A stretch of DNA of 64,000 nt from Vigna angularis (lineage: Eukaryota > Streptophyta > Magnoliopsida > Fabales > Fabaceae), in the NCBI RefSeq assembly GCF_016808095.1, contig NC_068973.1, forward strand, positions 29,196,077 through 29,260,076, read 5' to 3'. The number at the start of each line of letters is the position of its first letter. The first letter of the stretch is position 1. Below are positions 12,413 to 22,699 of this stretch, one piece after another. The notes beneath the pieces are model-generated. The model made no database searches and was not told where the DNA came from. It saw only the letters and a list, made by a program, of their open reading frames with translations. Both the position numbers and the translations under genes were made by a program.

Positions 12413-14417
12413 TCTATGATTTAATACTGGAATGGGCTAAGGCCACAAAATGAAATTAGACGACAGGGCCTCATATTTTGGGTTAACATAACTGCAGACT
12501 CAAATGAAGTAGCCCATGGTGTAATAGGAGGGTTTTTTTTTATACATTTATAACAAAATAATTTGAATCTACATTTAGAGATAAGTTGTGCCATCTCACA
12601 TAACTTCAAATGAAGAAGTAATATGAAGAAGTAATGGAGGGGTCTATGACTTTAGTTTAGAACAATTTAAAAAAGTGAAATCGTATACTCTTCACACATT
12701 TTTTTTTCATATATAATAGATTAGAAAAAGCTATAATCGATTACCTGCTAAAATCATTAAGGTGTACAGTTTAATATAATTAATTACATATTTATCATAA
12801 TCGATTACCATTACATGTAATTTGGATTGCAGAACATTTTAATTGATTACAACAATAAAAAAAATGGATAAATTAAGATATATTTAAAATAAAATTAATT
12901 ATGATTTAAGTTTTAATTACAATTAATTATAATTAATTGATTATAATTAAGATATAATTATCTATCTATTTTTTATGATCATAGTTAAGATATAATTGAT
13001 TATGAATGATTAAGATTTAAGTTTTAATTACAAATGATTATAATTAAGATATAATTAATTATAAAAAAAATATAAATATATATTTGCATTTTACTAAATG
13101 TTTTTTAGGTTCAAATATAAATAATATATAACTAAATAAGATGTCATAAATTCTTACGTTTGAAAGAAAAGTAGATACAACATCTCGATCATACTCAGAA
13201 AATAAAATTAAGATTGTTATGACCCTTTCTCACCATTAAACATTTATTCATGTCTCCTTCTCAACATCCATAAGCAAGTTTCAAAAGACTTTACAAGTTA
13301 TAGAACATTTCCAAGATTGTCTTGGTCAAACTTTTTACAGGAGAAATTTCTTGGACGAAAGATCGTTTACACTACCTATGAGTATTCTTTCTCTCACATC
13401 CTTATTATAATTGAATGTTAGAACTCTCTCAGAATAAATATCTAAATATTTGACGCACTATGTATATCTACTAATCAAACAGAAAAAAATTAGTATTGAT
13501 TAAGTTACCATATTCCCTTATCAATTGCTAAGCGCACTCACTAGTGGTGGTGTAAATTCATTCAAGCATAAGTAAAAAAGTTAATTTTTGATGAATTTTT
13601 ATTCTTTCAATTAACGAAAAAACCCCAAAAAATTATTGTTAAAAGAATTTAACCAAATAACTTTTATTATATTATAAGTAGTTTTGATCTTAAATTCATC
13701 TAGTGGCAATGTTTTGATTATAAATCTGTTCAATGATATTAGTAAAGTTATTTATTGTATTTTTAAAGTAAAGTACGTTTTAGAAACTGAAATTTCATTA
13801 TGATTTTGTGTTTTGAAAAGTGCAATCAAACGTTAAAAAAAAATTATTTTACACTTAAACGTTTAAAAATTGTTAAACTAGTGATAATAAGTTATTATAT
13901 ATTTATATTGGAAAAAATAGTTTTGGTACAAACAAAGAACACTATTATCGAAGCGTAAAAATTGTGGCAAATGCTCTCGATTCTTTGTCGAGACCCTAAT
14001 TGTCCAAGAAAAAGAAGCTTGATGAAGAAGGACAAAAACAAAAGCAATATTTATTATTAACAAAGAATTTTTATTTATTAAATTCTCATTCGTAGTTTTC
14101 GTCACACGGCTTGGCCGTAACGTTAACGATTATAAGATAATTATTTAATTAGTCTTCGCCGTCCATTATGGCCAAAATACAACGATCAAGTGGAAACCCC
14201 CTCCATTTTCACTACAATTACAAACATGCCATTCCTCTGTCTGAAGTTGCTTTCGCTTTTTTGGCTGCTTAAGGTTATTAGCTATGAAAATAAAAACAAA
14301 AGTATTTATTAGATTCATTTTTTTTTGTTGTGTTTGTAGATAAATCTTTTGACGTGCCTTGTTAGGACACTCACCTAAAGATATTAATATATTTTATTAA
14401 ACAATTTTAAAAGTATG
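12413..14417. other. AT-rich intergenic DNA, no gene seen
   Basis: It includes a low-complexity stretch at about 12740-13075 with repeated AATCGATTAC and AATTAAGATATAATTA motifs. No coding signal. Confidence 0.5.
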
Positions 14418-14425
14418 TGTAAAAT

Positions 14426-14944
14426 TAGAGCTGTGAAAATAGGTTACTTGGCCCAATTCGGTCCGGCCCACCACGGATTGGTCATTTAGTGAGTCAATCC
14501 AATCCGGATCATTTATTAACGAGTCAGAAAAATTTGAACCCAGCCCGACCTTATCACAGGTTGGTGGATAAATGGGTTGGCTCATTGGCTCACTTAATTA
14601 CAATTTTTTTAAATAAAAAAAATTTACAAACTTTCTATAATTCAAATCTAAACAAATTTCACTCCTAACATGGGTGTTTAATTAATTTTGAAAATAAAGA
14701 ATTAAAATAATTTTTTCAAGCAAAAATAATAATAAATATTCTTTTATAAAATTAAAATTAAATTTTAATAAAATAAAATTAGGTAGGTGGGTTGTTGGGC
14801 CAACCCGACCCACCACGGGTTCAACCCGCATGAGCCGAGTTTAAATTTGACCCACATAAAAAAAATACAATTTTCAAACTCAACCCGACTCGAACCTTTA
14901 ATGGGTCGGGTTGACCCGCGAGTTGTAACCTATTTTGGCCTCTA
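14426..14944. mobile_element. Non-autonomous hAT-type element (MITE), copy 2
   Basis: A 519 bp element with a perfect 8 bp target duplication TGTAAAAT (14418-14425 and 14945-14952). Ends are TAGAGCTGTGAAAATAGG at the left and TAGAGGCCAAAATAGG when the right end is read on the minus strand. It aligns along its length with the 8300-8819 copy (shared CAACCCGAC / GGTCGGGTT patches and a central AAATTAGGTAGGT motif). It is non-coding. The perfect duplication suggests this copy is younger than copy 1. Confidence 0.85.
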
Positions 14945-14952
14945 TGTAAAAT

Positions 14953-16060
14953 AATGTACTGTTTTATTGATATATATAATAAATATATTTGACATCTTTT
15001 AGTAAAAATATGCGAAAATTAGGCCTTTATTTAATAACATTTAGCTTCAAAAAGAAAATGTATTAGAGTGTGTTAAATGTTGAACGATTTTTATTTGTAG
15101 TGCATTCAATAATACGAACCTTCATTTTTTTTTAAAATAAGAATCAAATTAGATATATGTTATTAATAAAACATCTGTTTTAATTTTTATTTAACTCTTG
15201 AAGAGATCTAATTGTGAAACACAAACACTGTTTTTATTTTATTCATATAGTACCATATAGTTCTTTCGTACAACGCTTTGGATGAATTTTGAGCTAAAAT
15301 GTTATTTAACTTAAATATTATTTATGATTTAATCTGGCTTGAAGTATAATTATCCAATTCAAATCAATAAAGTGTGTTGTAAGTTGAATTGAATATATAA
15401 TTCAGTTTTATTATCGAATTAATCATACCCTGGTATGTTACGACAAAAAGTAAAATCGAATACTTTCTTATCACTAATAAAAAGAAATGTTATTAACAAA
15501 AATCTTGCGAAAAAGTAATATTATAATGTTGAACCCATAGAAAAATCATACTATACAACACATAAATAACTACTAATATCCAAAGTGCTCCTGATTTTAT
15601 TTATATAAATATTAGAATATAATTTATGTCAATAGTAAGTAATATAACTTTTAAAATAAAGAGCATTTCGAATATATACACACACATTCAATAAATTCAT
15701 ATTTATATATTTTCTTTCAATGGATTGAATTGTTTTCAAAATGTATTTCAAAATATGATGCAATCTAATAATATTTTATTATTTATTGGGGTTTTCATTC
15801 GTTGGATTTTTATTTTTTATTTTTTTAAATTGAATATGCATCTGACCGATCATTGTACCGATAAAAGAAAACACAAATTAATCGTTGACTTGATTGCTTT
15901 CAAATAATAGCACATAGAACGATAATGTGGGTGAAGAGCAACCGAGTCAAATTCCAGCCTTAGTCAGATTCTTGCAAAGCGTTTCCTCATATATTCTGAA
16001 CCCATATCACCCCCACCAAACCAAAACCAAAACTCCATTGGAGAATATAGAGAGAGAGCT
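14953..16060. other. Intergenic DNA and upstream region of the membrane-protein gene
   Basis: AT-rich with no separate gene. The last 130 bases become pyrimidine/CA-rich like a plant 5' leader. A TATA-like CATATATT at 15988-15995 sits about 70 bp before the start codon at 16061. Confidence 0.4.
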
Positions 16061-17059
16061 ATGGACAGAGAACAAGAAGAGATGCAGTTCCTGGGGTTCT
16101 CTGGCGTCTACAGAGAATCCTACAAAATCATATTTGCATGGAGAAAGATCTTCAGCAAGATCACCCTAACTCTAATCCTCCCTCTCTCCTTCATCTTCCT
16201 CATCCACATCGAAGTCTCCAACATCCTCTTCGGCAAGATCGTCAAAAATACACAACAAATGATGGAAACCCCACAAGGCACACCCCAATACCACACCCTC
16301 TCCAACATGATCTCTTCGGAATGGACCACCTTCATGCTCTTCAAGCTCATCTACTTCACTTTCCTCCTCATCTTCTCCCTCCTCTCCACCTCTGCAGTGG
16401 TATACACCATCGCCTCAATCTACACCGCAAGAGAGGTCACTTTCTCCAAGGTCATGACCGTCGTTCCCAAGGTTTGGAAGAGACTCATGGTAACCTTTCT
16501 GTGCACCTTCGCAGCCTTTTTCGTCTACAACGTCATGGCAGTGCTTGTCATCATCATATGGGCACTTACAACTGGGGGAAGGAGCGGCGGAGTTGGGCTT
16601 TTTGTGGTGTTGGCGGTCTTCTATTTCGCAGGGTTTGTCTACTTAACCGTGGTTTGGAATCTTGCCAGTGTTGTTACTGTGTTGGAAGACTCGTGTGGGA
16701 TTGGAGCCATGTTGAAGAGCAACGCGTTGATAAGGGGGAAGACGGGTTTATCGGTACTCATATTCTTGAAGCTGTTGGTTTCCTTTGGGTTGATACAATT
16801 TCTGTTCAAGAAAACGGTGGTGCATGGGTGGAGGTTAGGGTCTGTGGACAGAACACTTTATGGGATAGTGTGTCTGGTGCTGTTCTCTCAGTTGTATCTG
16901 TTCCAACTTGTGATCCAAACGGTGCTCTATTTCGTTTGCAAGTCCTACCACCATCAGAATATCGATAAATCTGCTTTGTCAGATCACCTTGAAGTGTACC
17001 ACGGAGAGTATGAGCCTTTGAAGGCCAAAGATGTTCAAATGGAAGAGAGCCATGTCTGA
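16061..17059 (+). CDS. Multi-pass membrane protein of unknown function, single exon
   Basis: An uninterrupted 332-residue frame with clearly higher GC than its surroundings. Predicted membrane segments by hydrophobicity are about 34-53, 95-121, 142-169, 178-208, 230-249 and 266-293. The N-terminal 30 residues are a charged, probably cytosolic segment (MDREQEEMQFLGFSGVYRES), and the C-terminal 35 residues are acidic and polar. The layout and opening match an intronless plant family often annotated 'polyadenylate-binding protein 1-B-binding protein' or 'transmembrane protein' (Arabidopsis At4g19950/At5g44860 type, recalled from memory). That name should not be read as a function. The start is chosen because the leader ends in GAGAGCTATGG and the conserved N-terminus begins here. 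No catalytic motif is seen. The overlapping 276-residue plus frame is a His/Leu-rich shadow. Confidence 0.9.
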   Translation: MDREQEEMQFLGFSGVYRESYKIIFAWRKIFSKITLTLILPLSFIFLIHIEVSNILFGKIVKNTQQMMETPQGTPQYHTLSNMISSEWTTFMLFKLIYFTFLLIFSLLSTSAVVYTIASIYTAREVTFSKVMTVVPKVWKRLMVTFLCTFAAFFVYNVMAVLVIIIWALTTGGRSGGVGLFVVLAVFYFAGFVYLTVVWNLASVVTVLEDSCGIGAMLKSNALIRGKTGLSVLIFLKLLVSFGLIQFLFKKTVVHGWRLGSVDRTLYGIVCLVLFSQLYLFQLVIQTVLYFVCKSYHHQNIDKSALSDHLEVYHGEYEPLKAKDVQMEESHV

Positions 17060-19456
17060 TAGCTACATTACTATGTTCTATTATCTGCTATATATATGTA
17101 GTTTAATTTCTGGTGCCATAAGAAACTTTTTCCCGTTGTGAAATTATATCAAGCACTTATGTGAGATTGCTGAATCCACAGGATTAATTATCTCCAGCCA
17201 GTGCCTTAATTAATTTCATTTTCCGATGTCTGTTAATAAAATTTGGTGGCGGTTAATTTGTCAATCTGTGATCTTGATTTTTATAATCAACGTGTGTGTA
17301 TTCTGAAAAGTATGACTTGGTCTAATTATAGAAAACAAGCGTTGACTTGCTTTTGCTTAGTATGATCGGCCATTGCCATTCTTTTTAGGTGCTTGTAGAT
17401 ATAGTTTTTATTTTTAATTTACTTTTTTTAATCAGTACATACTAATGGTTAATATATTGTATGAAGATATCAAAGTATTTATTATAGAAGGGAAAATAGT
17501 AGTCCGATATATCATTTATGACAAGTTGTAAGGATGTGTGATAATAATTAATTTGTCTCCACGTGAGCGTGGCGTGCAGAGAGGTGGAAGGAAAGACTTG
17601 TGTTAAAGTCGTCGCATGTATTACAATAGAGCTTTGAATATGTTTGGTGTAAAATTTTAATCTGAAGCTTCCTTCATTGCCAGCCAGCACAAGTTTATCA
17701 AAAATAAATTAGAGAGATCATCATTATTCAATTACCTAATTAAATAGCAAACAAATAAATAGAGAGAATGGTCAAGAAAGGAACAAATCAATTCAGAACA
17801 TGAAAACGATTTGGTGTAATAATAAAAGAGGATAGAAAACACACTTCATTTATTTATTTATTTTCATACGGCCTGCTTTGAAGGCATAAAATATCTATAT
17901 ATGTTGTCATGATCTGTTGCAAATTCACAATTACAATATCAAGGGCTATCAAATTTCAACAATTTTAAGAATTTATTAACATTTTATAATTAACTATATA
18001 TTATGATCATTCTTTACAATTTTAATTAAAGGTTAATATATTCATATTATAATAGAAGCTTGCGCATGAAGTCAAGATGACGCCAAAAGAATTAACGAAT
18101 AAATATATTTAATAGAGATAATAAGGTTTTCTCAACCCCTATAAAAAAAGGAAAAAATAGAAAAATATTTGTTACCATGGTGTCCTCTATCTTACTAAAG
18201 CAAGATACTCATTCAAGTTTTTTCTTGTTTATCTTTATCTCCTTACATAATATATAATTTTTTTTAATAGATTATCTTAAAACATGTAAATCTATAACTA
18301 TTTGACCCTCCTAATAAAAGACAAAAACATGAAAAAATTACACATGACTTCATTTCTCTATAAAGCTCCTTAGTAGTGTATTCCTTCTGCATCCTGTTAG
18401 CTTTTCTTAGCGCGAATGTCCTATTTGATGTCAACATATCTCCACATTCCATCTTGGTGATCTTTCGTACAAGTATAAACAAAAGCCACACAACAGTAAA
18501 ATTTTATTTATTTCTGTAAAGGAATTTTTGTTTTTCATTCTCACTCTCCCTTAAGACATAACTAATCTCAGCATTATAGATTCCAATTTAGAACAAATGA
18601 ATAACAAGAGTAGACATAGCAAAAACAAAAAGGAAAAGTGAAAAGGAAAGGAAAATAAAAGTAAGCAAGCGTCAATATATAACTATATTAGTTATTCCTA
18701 CCAGTACATCTCACAGACTAGACACGAAATAGCAAAAACAACATGTATTTACCTGTCAGAAAAATAACGTGTTGTCAGTGGAAAACAATAAATGCATTTT
18801 GTCTCACATAATAAATAATAAATATCATTAGGAATTTGTATAATATATCATAATTTATTATTAGATTTGACTGTGGTGAGATATCATGTATCATTATATT
18901 TTTGAAATCAAATTTTGATTAGTTAGTAGATTTTCCGAACTAAGATTGTTGAGGAAAGATTAAACGTAGAACGAATATAAATCTTTGTGTATTTTAGTTT
19001 TTTTTTTTATATTTCTTTAATTGATTGATTTAAATATCTTTAATTAATGATTTCAAGATTAAAGATTCTTTAAAAATTTAAAAAGTTTTTAAAATCTAAT
19101 TCAGTTTCTCTTGACTTGAAATATAAGGATTACTATTTTTTAACAAAATACATTTGTAAACATCTTAATTCCATATTCAAGTAAAAAACAAATCACAAAA
19201 TTACTCAAATTATATTTCTATTAACTTTGAGCTTATGATAATTCATTAAGTTCTAATTTCTTAAATCATGAACAAGTAATCATGAATTAAGTTTAAGTAC
19301 TAATATTTCAAAAAAAATGTTTTATCCTTGTATACATGTTCTATTAGTTATTTAACTTCATTTCTCAGTTCAAAATACATCAACGTCTCAGTAATCACAA
19401 ATAAGTCATGAATAACCAAGTTATAACAATCATTAAATACAAATACTAACTTGAAT

Positions 19457-19492
<36 letters not shown>

Positions 19493-20069
19493 ATTAAAAA
19501 AAATAACTTGTATTTAAAGTATTAATATTTTTCTATATTAAATTTTTTTAATCTTTAATTCTATCTTTTTATGATTTTTAATTACTTAGTTAATAAAGTT
19601 AAATTTATAAAATATATTTTACTTTTATTTTTTAAAATAAAATTATTTAAAAAATAATTTATAGTTATTGGTAATACAAATTGTTGACATTGTCATATAA
19701 AAATAATTGTCATTTTCTCATACAAAATATTGTCAACAAAATATTACATTTATCTTTTTTATTTTAAACTATAATATAAATATTATTATTGTTTAATATA
19801 TTTCATATTTTTAGTATCTAAAAATTAAAAATATTATTTAATAAAAAGAAACTAACATTAATAATATGCACATAAAAATTTGTATAATATTTTAAATAAT
19901 TGTATTTATAATAGAAAAAATTAAAACATTATACTTAATATAGGTCATTTCAAATTAATAAAATTGACAAACTAATTGTTTTAAAATATATTACTAATGC
20001 ATTTATATTATCATTAAATAAGTTTAGAAATGTATATTATATGTATATTGATTACACAAGTCTAATCAC
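17060..20069. other. 3' flank of membrane-protein gene, then AT-rich intergenic DNA
   Basis: The 3'UTR probably covers the first 200-300 bases. An AT microsatellite lies at 19459-19489. No other gene is supported; a 75-residue minus-strand frame at 18264-18491 is unrecognised. Confidence 0.45.
19459..19489. repeat. (AT)n microsatellite
   Basis: AT run of about 31 bp. Confidence 0.95.
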
Positions 20070-20360
20070 CACTATGTAAAAAAAGGTTTTTTATACCTGT
20101 AAAAAAAATTTATATTGGTTTCTGAGTAGATATAAAAACAAAAGGTATTGAAAGTTTTCAATTTTTACACTGGTTATAGAACGTATAAAAAGTTTAACTT
20201 TTTTACATCAATTCTGTCAATAACAAGTATAAAAGTCTAATAAAAAACTCTTTTGATACTAAAAAGACCCTCATTTTTTATACTTAGATAGATATAAAGA
20301 AGCTCACTTTTATACTTAGTGTTGTTATAATCGGTATGAAAAAATAAAATTATTTATATC
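20070..20360. mobile_element. CACTA-type transposon terminus (one end only)
   Basis: Begins CACTATGTAAAAAAAGG and continues with dispersed subterminal motifs in both orientations (TTTTTATACCTG, GGTATTGAAAG, GGTTATAGAACGTATAAAA, TTTATACTTAG). That is the arrangement of En/Spm (CACTA) ends. I did not find the partner end, so this may be a truncated element or the left edge of a larger composite that includes the gene fragments to its right. Confidence 0.5.
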
Positions 20361-20648
20361 ATCCTTAGATTTTGTTTTTTTGTTTCATATATTACTAAGG
20401 CTTAAACCTAATGAGAAGAGAACAAAATAAACAAAATTACAACATTAGTGTTTTTTTCTATGATTCTTACTCCTTTAGCCATCACTTTTACTCTAGGAGT
20501 TTTTTTGTTTGGTTTGATTGAAGATATATACGAAGAAAAGAAGGAAAAAGTGAGTCTTATTGCAAGTTTAAGCAAATTACTAAAAGTAATTTCAGCTTTA
20601 AGCAAATTACAGTGAAACAAAAGATGTTGGAAGAAGAAGAAAAACATA

Positions 20649-20727
20649 CAACCCAACAACTCCAATACCAAAACAGCCACTGATGAACCAGAATGCACAT
20701 TGGCAATATTCCAAGCAACTCCAACAC
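20649..20727 (-). pseudogene. Alcohol dehydrogenase exon fragment (zinc-type, NAD-binding region)
   Basis: Read on the minus strand from an AG acceptor at 20728-20729, the exon gives GVAWNIANVHSGSSVAV, followed after one missing base by FGIGVVGL. This is the start of the Rossmann fold of plant zinc-type alcohol dehydrogenases and formaldehyde-dehydrogenase relatives (family pattern TGVGAAWN...GSSVAVFGLGAVGL), including the GxGxxG nucleotide-binding motif. The exon start falls where I would expect an intron in that family (between TG and VG). One base is lost in the Phe codon, which shifts the frame, and the exon breaks off after VVGL into unrelated sequence. No other ADH exon is near. It is a dead fragment, possibly captured together with the kinesin exons on the same strand. 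Confidence 0.6.
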
Positions 20728-20822
20728 CTACATTTTCATTCCATAAATAGTTAAGAACAATAAGAATCCATTTTAAAGTTTTTTTATTGAGAGAACATAA
20801 ATAAGTTAGACAAAAATGAAAA

Positions 20823-21011
20823 GGATAATGATACTTTAACAACATTTTTGATAACATTTTAACATCATCTACGTGTTATTATGTGATTGGTCTAAAATTA
20901 CTCCACAATCAACAATAATAGTCATAAACACTAACATGGACCAATCACAGAATGACACGTAGATAATATTGAAATGTTGTCAAAAAAATATTGTCAAAAA
21001 TATCATTATTC
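20823..21011. mobile_element. 189 bp Mutator-type MITE
   Basis: Inverted ends GGATAATGATAC (left) and GAATAATGATAT (right end on the minus strand). Longer inverted similarity covers ACAACATTTT and CTACGTGT..TGATTGGTC, so each arm is about 70 bp. It has a perfect 9 bp target duplication AAATGAAAA (20814-20822 and 21012-21020). It is too short to code. A half copy of the same family lies at 42173-42235. Confidence 0.85.
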
Positions 21012-21978
21012 AAATGAAAATAAGGTTGAATATATCTAAGAAAATAAAACTTCCTCAGTAAAGTGTAACTTTAAAAAACTATATACTTCAACATTGATTA
21101 AGCTGTCAAGTAAACAAATGGAATTAAAATATATATTTCATTCAGAGGGTGTCTTGTGAGGAATTGTTTTCCAGATTGTAGTCATTTCTCTTTATCATAA
21201 CTAATAGGTTGAAGACATATTGTTCAAGCTAAAATCAGCAACGAATAACACAAGAAACATTAGCCTCTCATTTCTAGGCAATTTATAAATGCACACCGTT
21301 GTTGCAACATGGATATTTCTTATGAATTTCTACTAGTTGATAAGATTTTAAAAAAGAGTTAATAATGATAACAACTTATGATAAAATAAACATATTGTTT
21401 CTTACTATCAAATATTTTTTGTTGCTAGACTAAATAAATGACATTTTTTACAAGATCTACAAGGAAAGAATTCTCCCTAAATAAGCCTGACTTGTTTTTT
21501 TTATTTTATGTTGTATATAAGCTCCCACCATCTCAATTGATGTTTTACCTTTTTAACCTTGCATATGTTCATCCAATTTGGGATAAAATCTCTTTTCTTT
21601 TTCATCTGTGTTTCTGCATCTGATTATTATGGTTGTTCAGATAAAAACTACACTAACAAAGCATATGCACACATTAAATTTAGTACAAGAACAACCAAGC
21701 AATGTTACCCTATCTAATCACTAACAAAAATTAGGATTCTTTATTTTTCTTACAAAAGATGCACCACCAGATTAATGAAGTAAATAAGTGACCATCCAAA
21801 ACAGTTTTAACTTCTTTCCTAGTCAATTCATCATTTACCACTATACTAAGGATTTACGTTCTAATTCATCAAACAACACTCAAATATCTATGTACCTTCT
21901 TTCTAATTCACATAGACAAAGATGAGATACAAAATATTCTTCTACATTCCTAAACTTACAAATTGGTGATGAATGTAC

Positions 21979-22454
21979 CTTCTTTCATCCTCTCAATTTC
22001 TATGCACAAGTCCTTCAGCAAAATGGCCTTTGAAACCTTTTGGTTTGCCTATTAAAAGACAACAAAGTTAAAACTGCTTTTAGAAGAATTGTACAAAGGA
22101 CAATAAGAGCAGTGGCAACAGACCTCAGGCTTATTCTTTATGCTTTTTGCACGTCTAGCATAGTCTAGTGTACTTAGTGTTTCATCCATACAATAAGCAG
22201 AAGGAGAAATAGTAGCAATTATGCATGTCTTTGTTTTCCCTCCTAGAGAGTCTCACAAAATCCTTGTAAGCTTAGTGTCTCTGAAACAACACGAACATGA
22301 CATAGATAATAAGGAAAACGTTTTCAAATTTTAATTGAACATGTTGTTAACATGAACCTGTAAGGCACATGAGAAGAATGTTCCAGAAGTGCATTTATGA
22401 CACGTCCCAGGGTGAGTAAGCTCTTGTTTATCTTCCCTGCTTCTCTAGCACGCC
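21979..22454 (-). pseudogene. Kinesin-5 motor-domain fragment, three exons with a nonsense codon
   Basis: Three minus-strand exons keep AG/GT borders and reading phase: 22358-22454 ([20 protein letters not shown]... to HVPYR), 22124-22280 ([27 protein letters not shown]... to NKPE) and 21979-22048 (ANQKVSKAILLKDL...ERMKE). The order and motifs match the end of the kinesin motor domain (INKSL switch II region, YRDSKLTRLL, DSLGG) and the neck of the KIN-5 (BimC/Eg5) class, which slides antiparallel spindle microtubules. An Arg codon in the LTRLLRDSLGG motif has become TGA (22253-22255). No upstream ATP-binding exons (GxxxxGKT) and no stalk exons were found nearby. The conserved splice sites suggest a genomic (not reverse-transcribed) fragment. 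It lies between transposon-like sequence and a tandem array. Confidence 0.85.
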
Positions 22455-22699
22455 CTGTAATTTTATTACTCAGCATGATAATATATCCTGGTTGTAAATG
22501 GATATAATAAAATAACAGGGTTGGAAACTTAATGTCAATTCAAAAATAGATCCCAGTCAGGCTTCATACAACAATCCAGAAAAAAGAAAGAAAGAAGGGA
22601 CACCATGAACAATCAGTAGATAAATAGCTTCTTGGACACTGCTATTCTTACAACTATAGCAATAAATATTAGATGACTCTAGAAATAGAAATATTTACA

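Noticed and set aside
16138..16968. 276-codon plus-strand open frame
   Set aside because: It is the shifted-frame shadow of the real membrane-protein gene at 16061-17059 (His/Leu/Arg-rich, no known domain).
18264..18491. 75-codon minus-strand frame, considered as a retrotransposon pol piece
   Set aside because: No motif of reverse transcriptase, integrase or RNase H could be identified.
20408..20857. 149-codon minus-strand open frame
   Set aside because: Chance frame running through a MITE arm, a broken ADH exon fragment and flanking sequence; only the ADH piece is meaningful.
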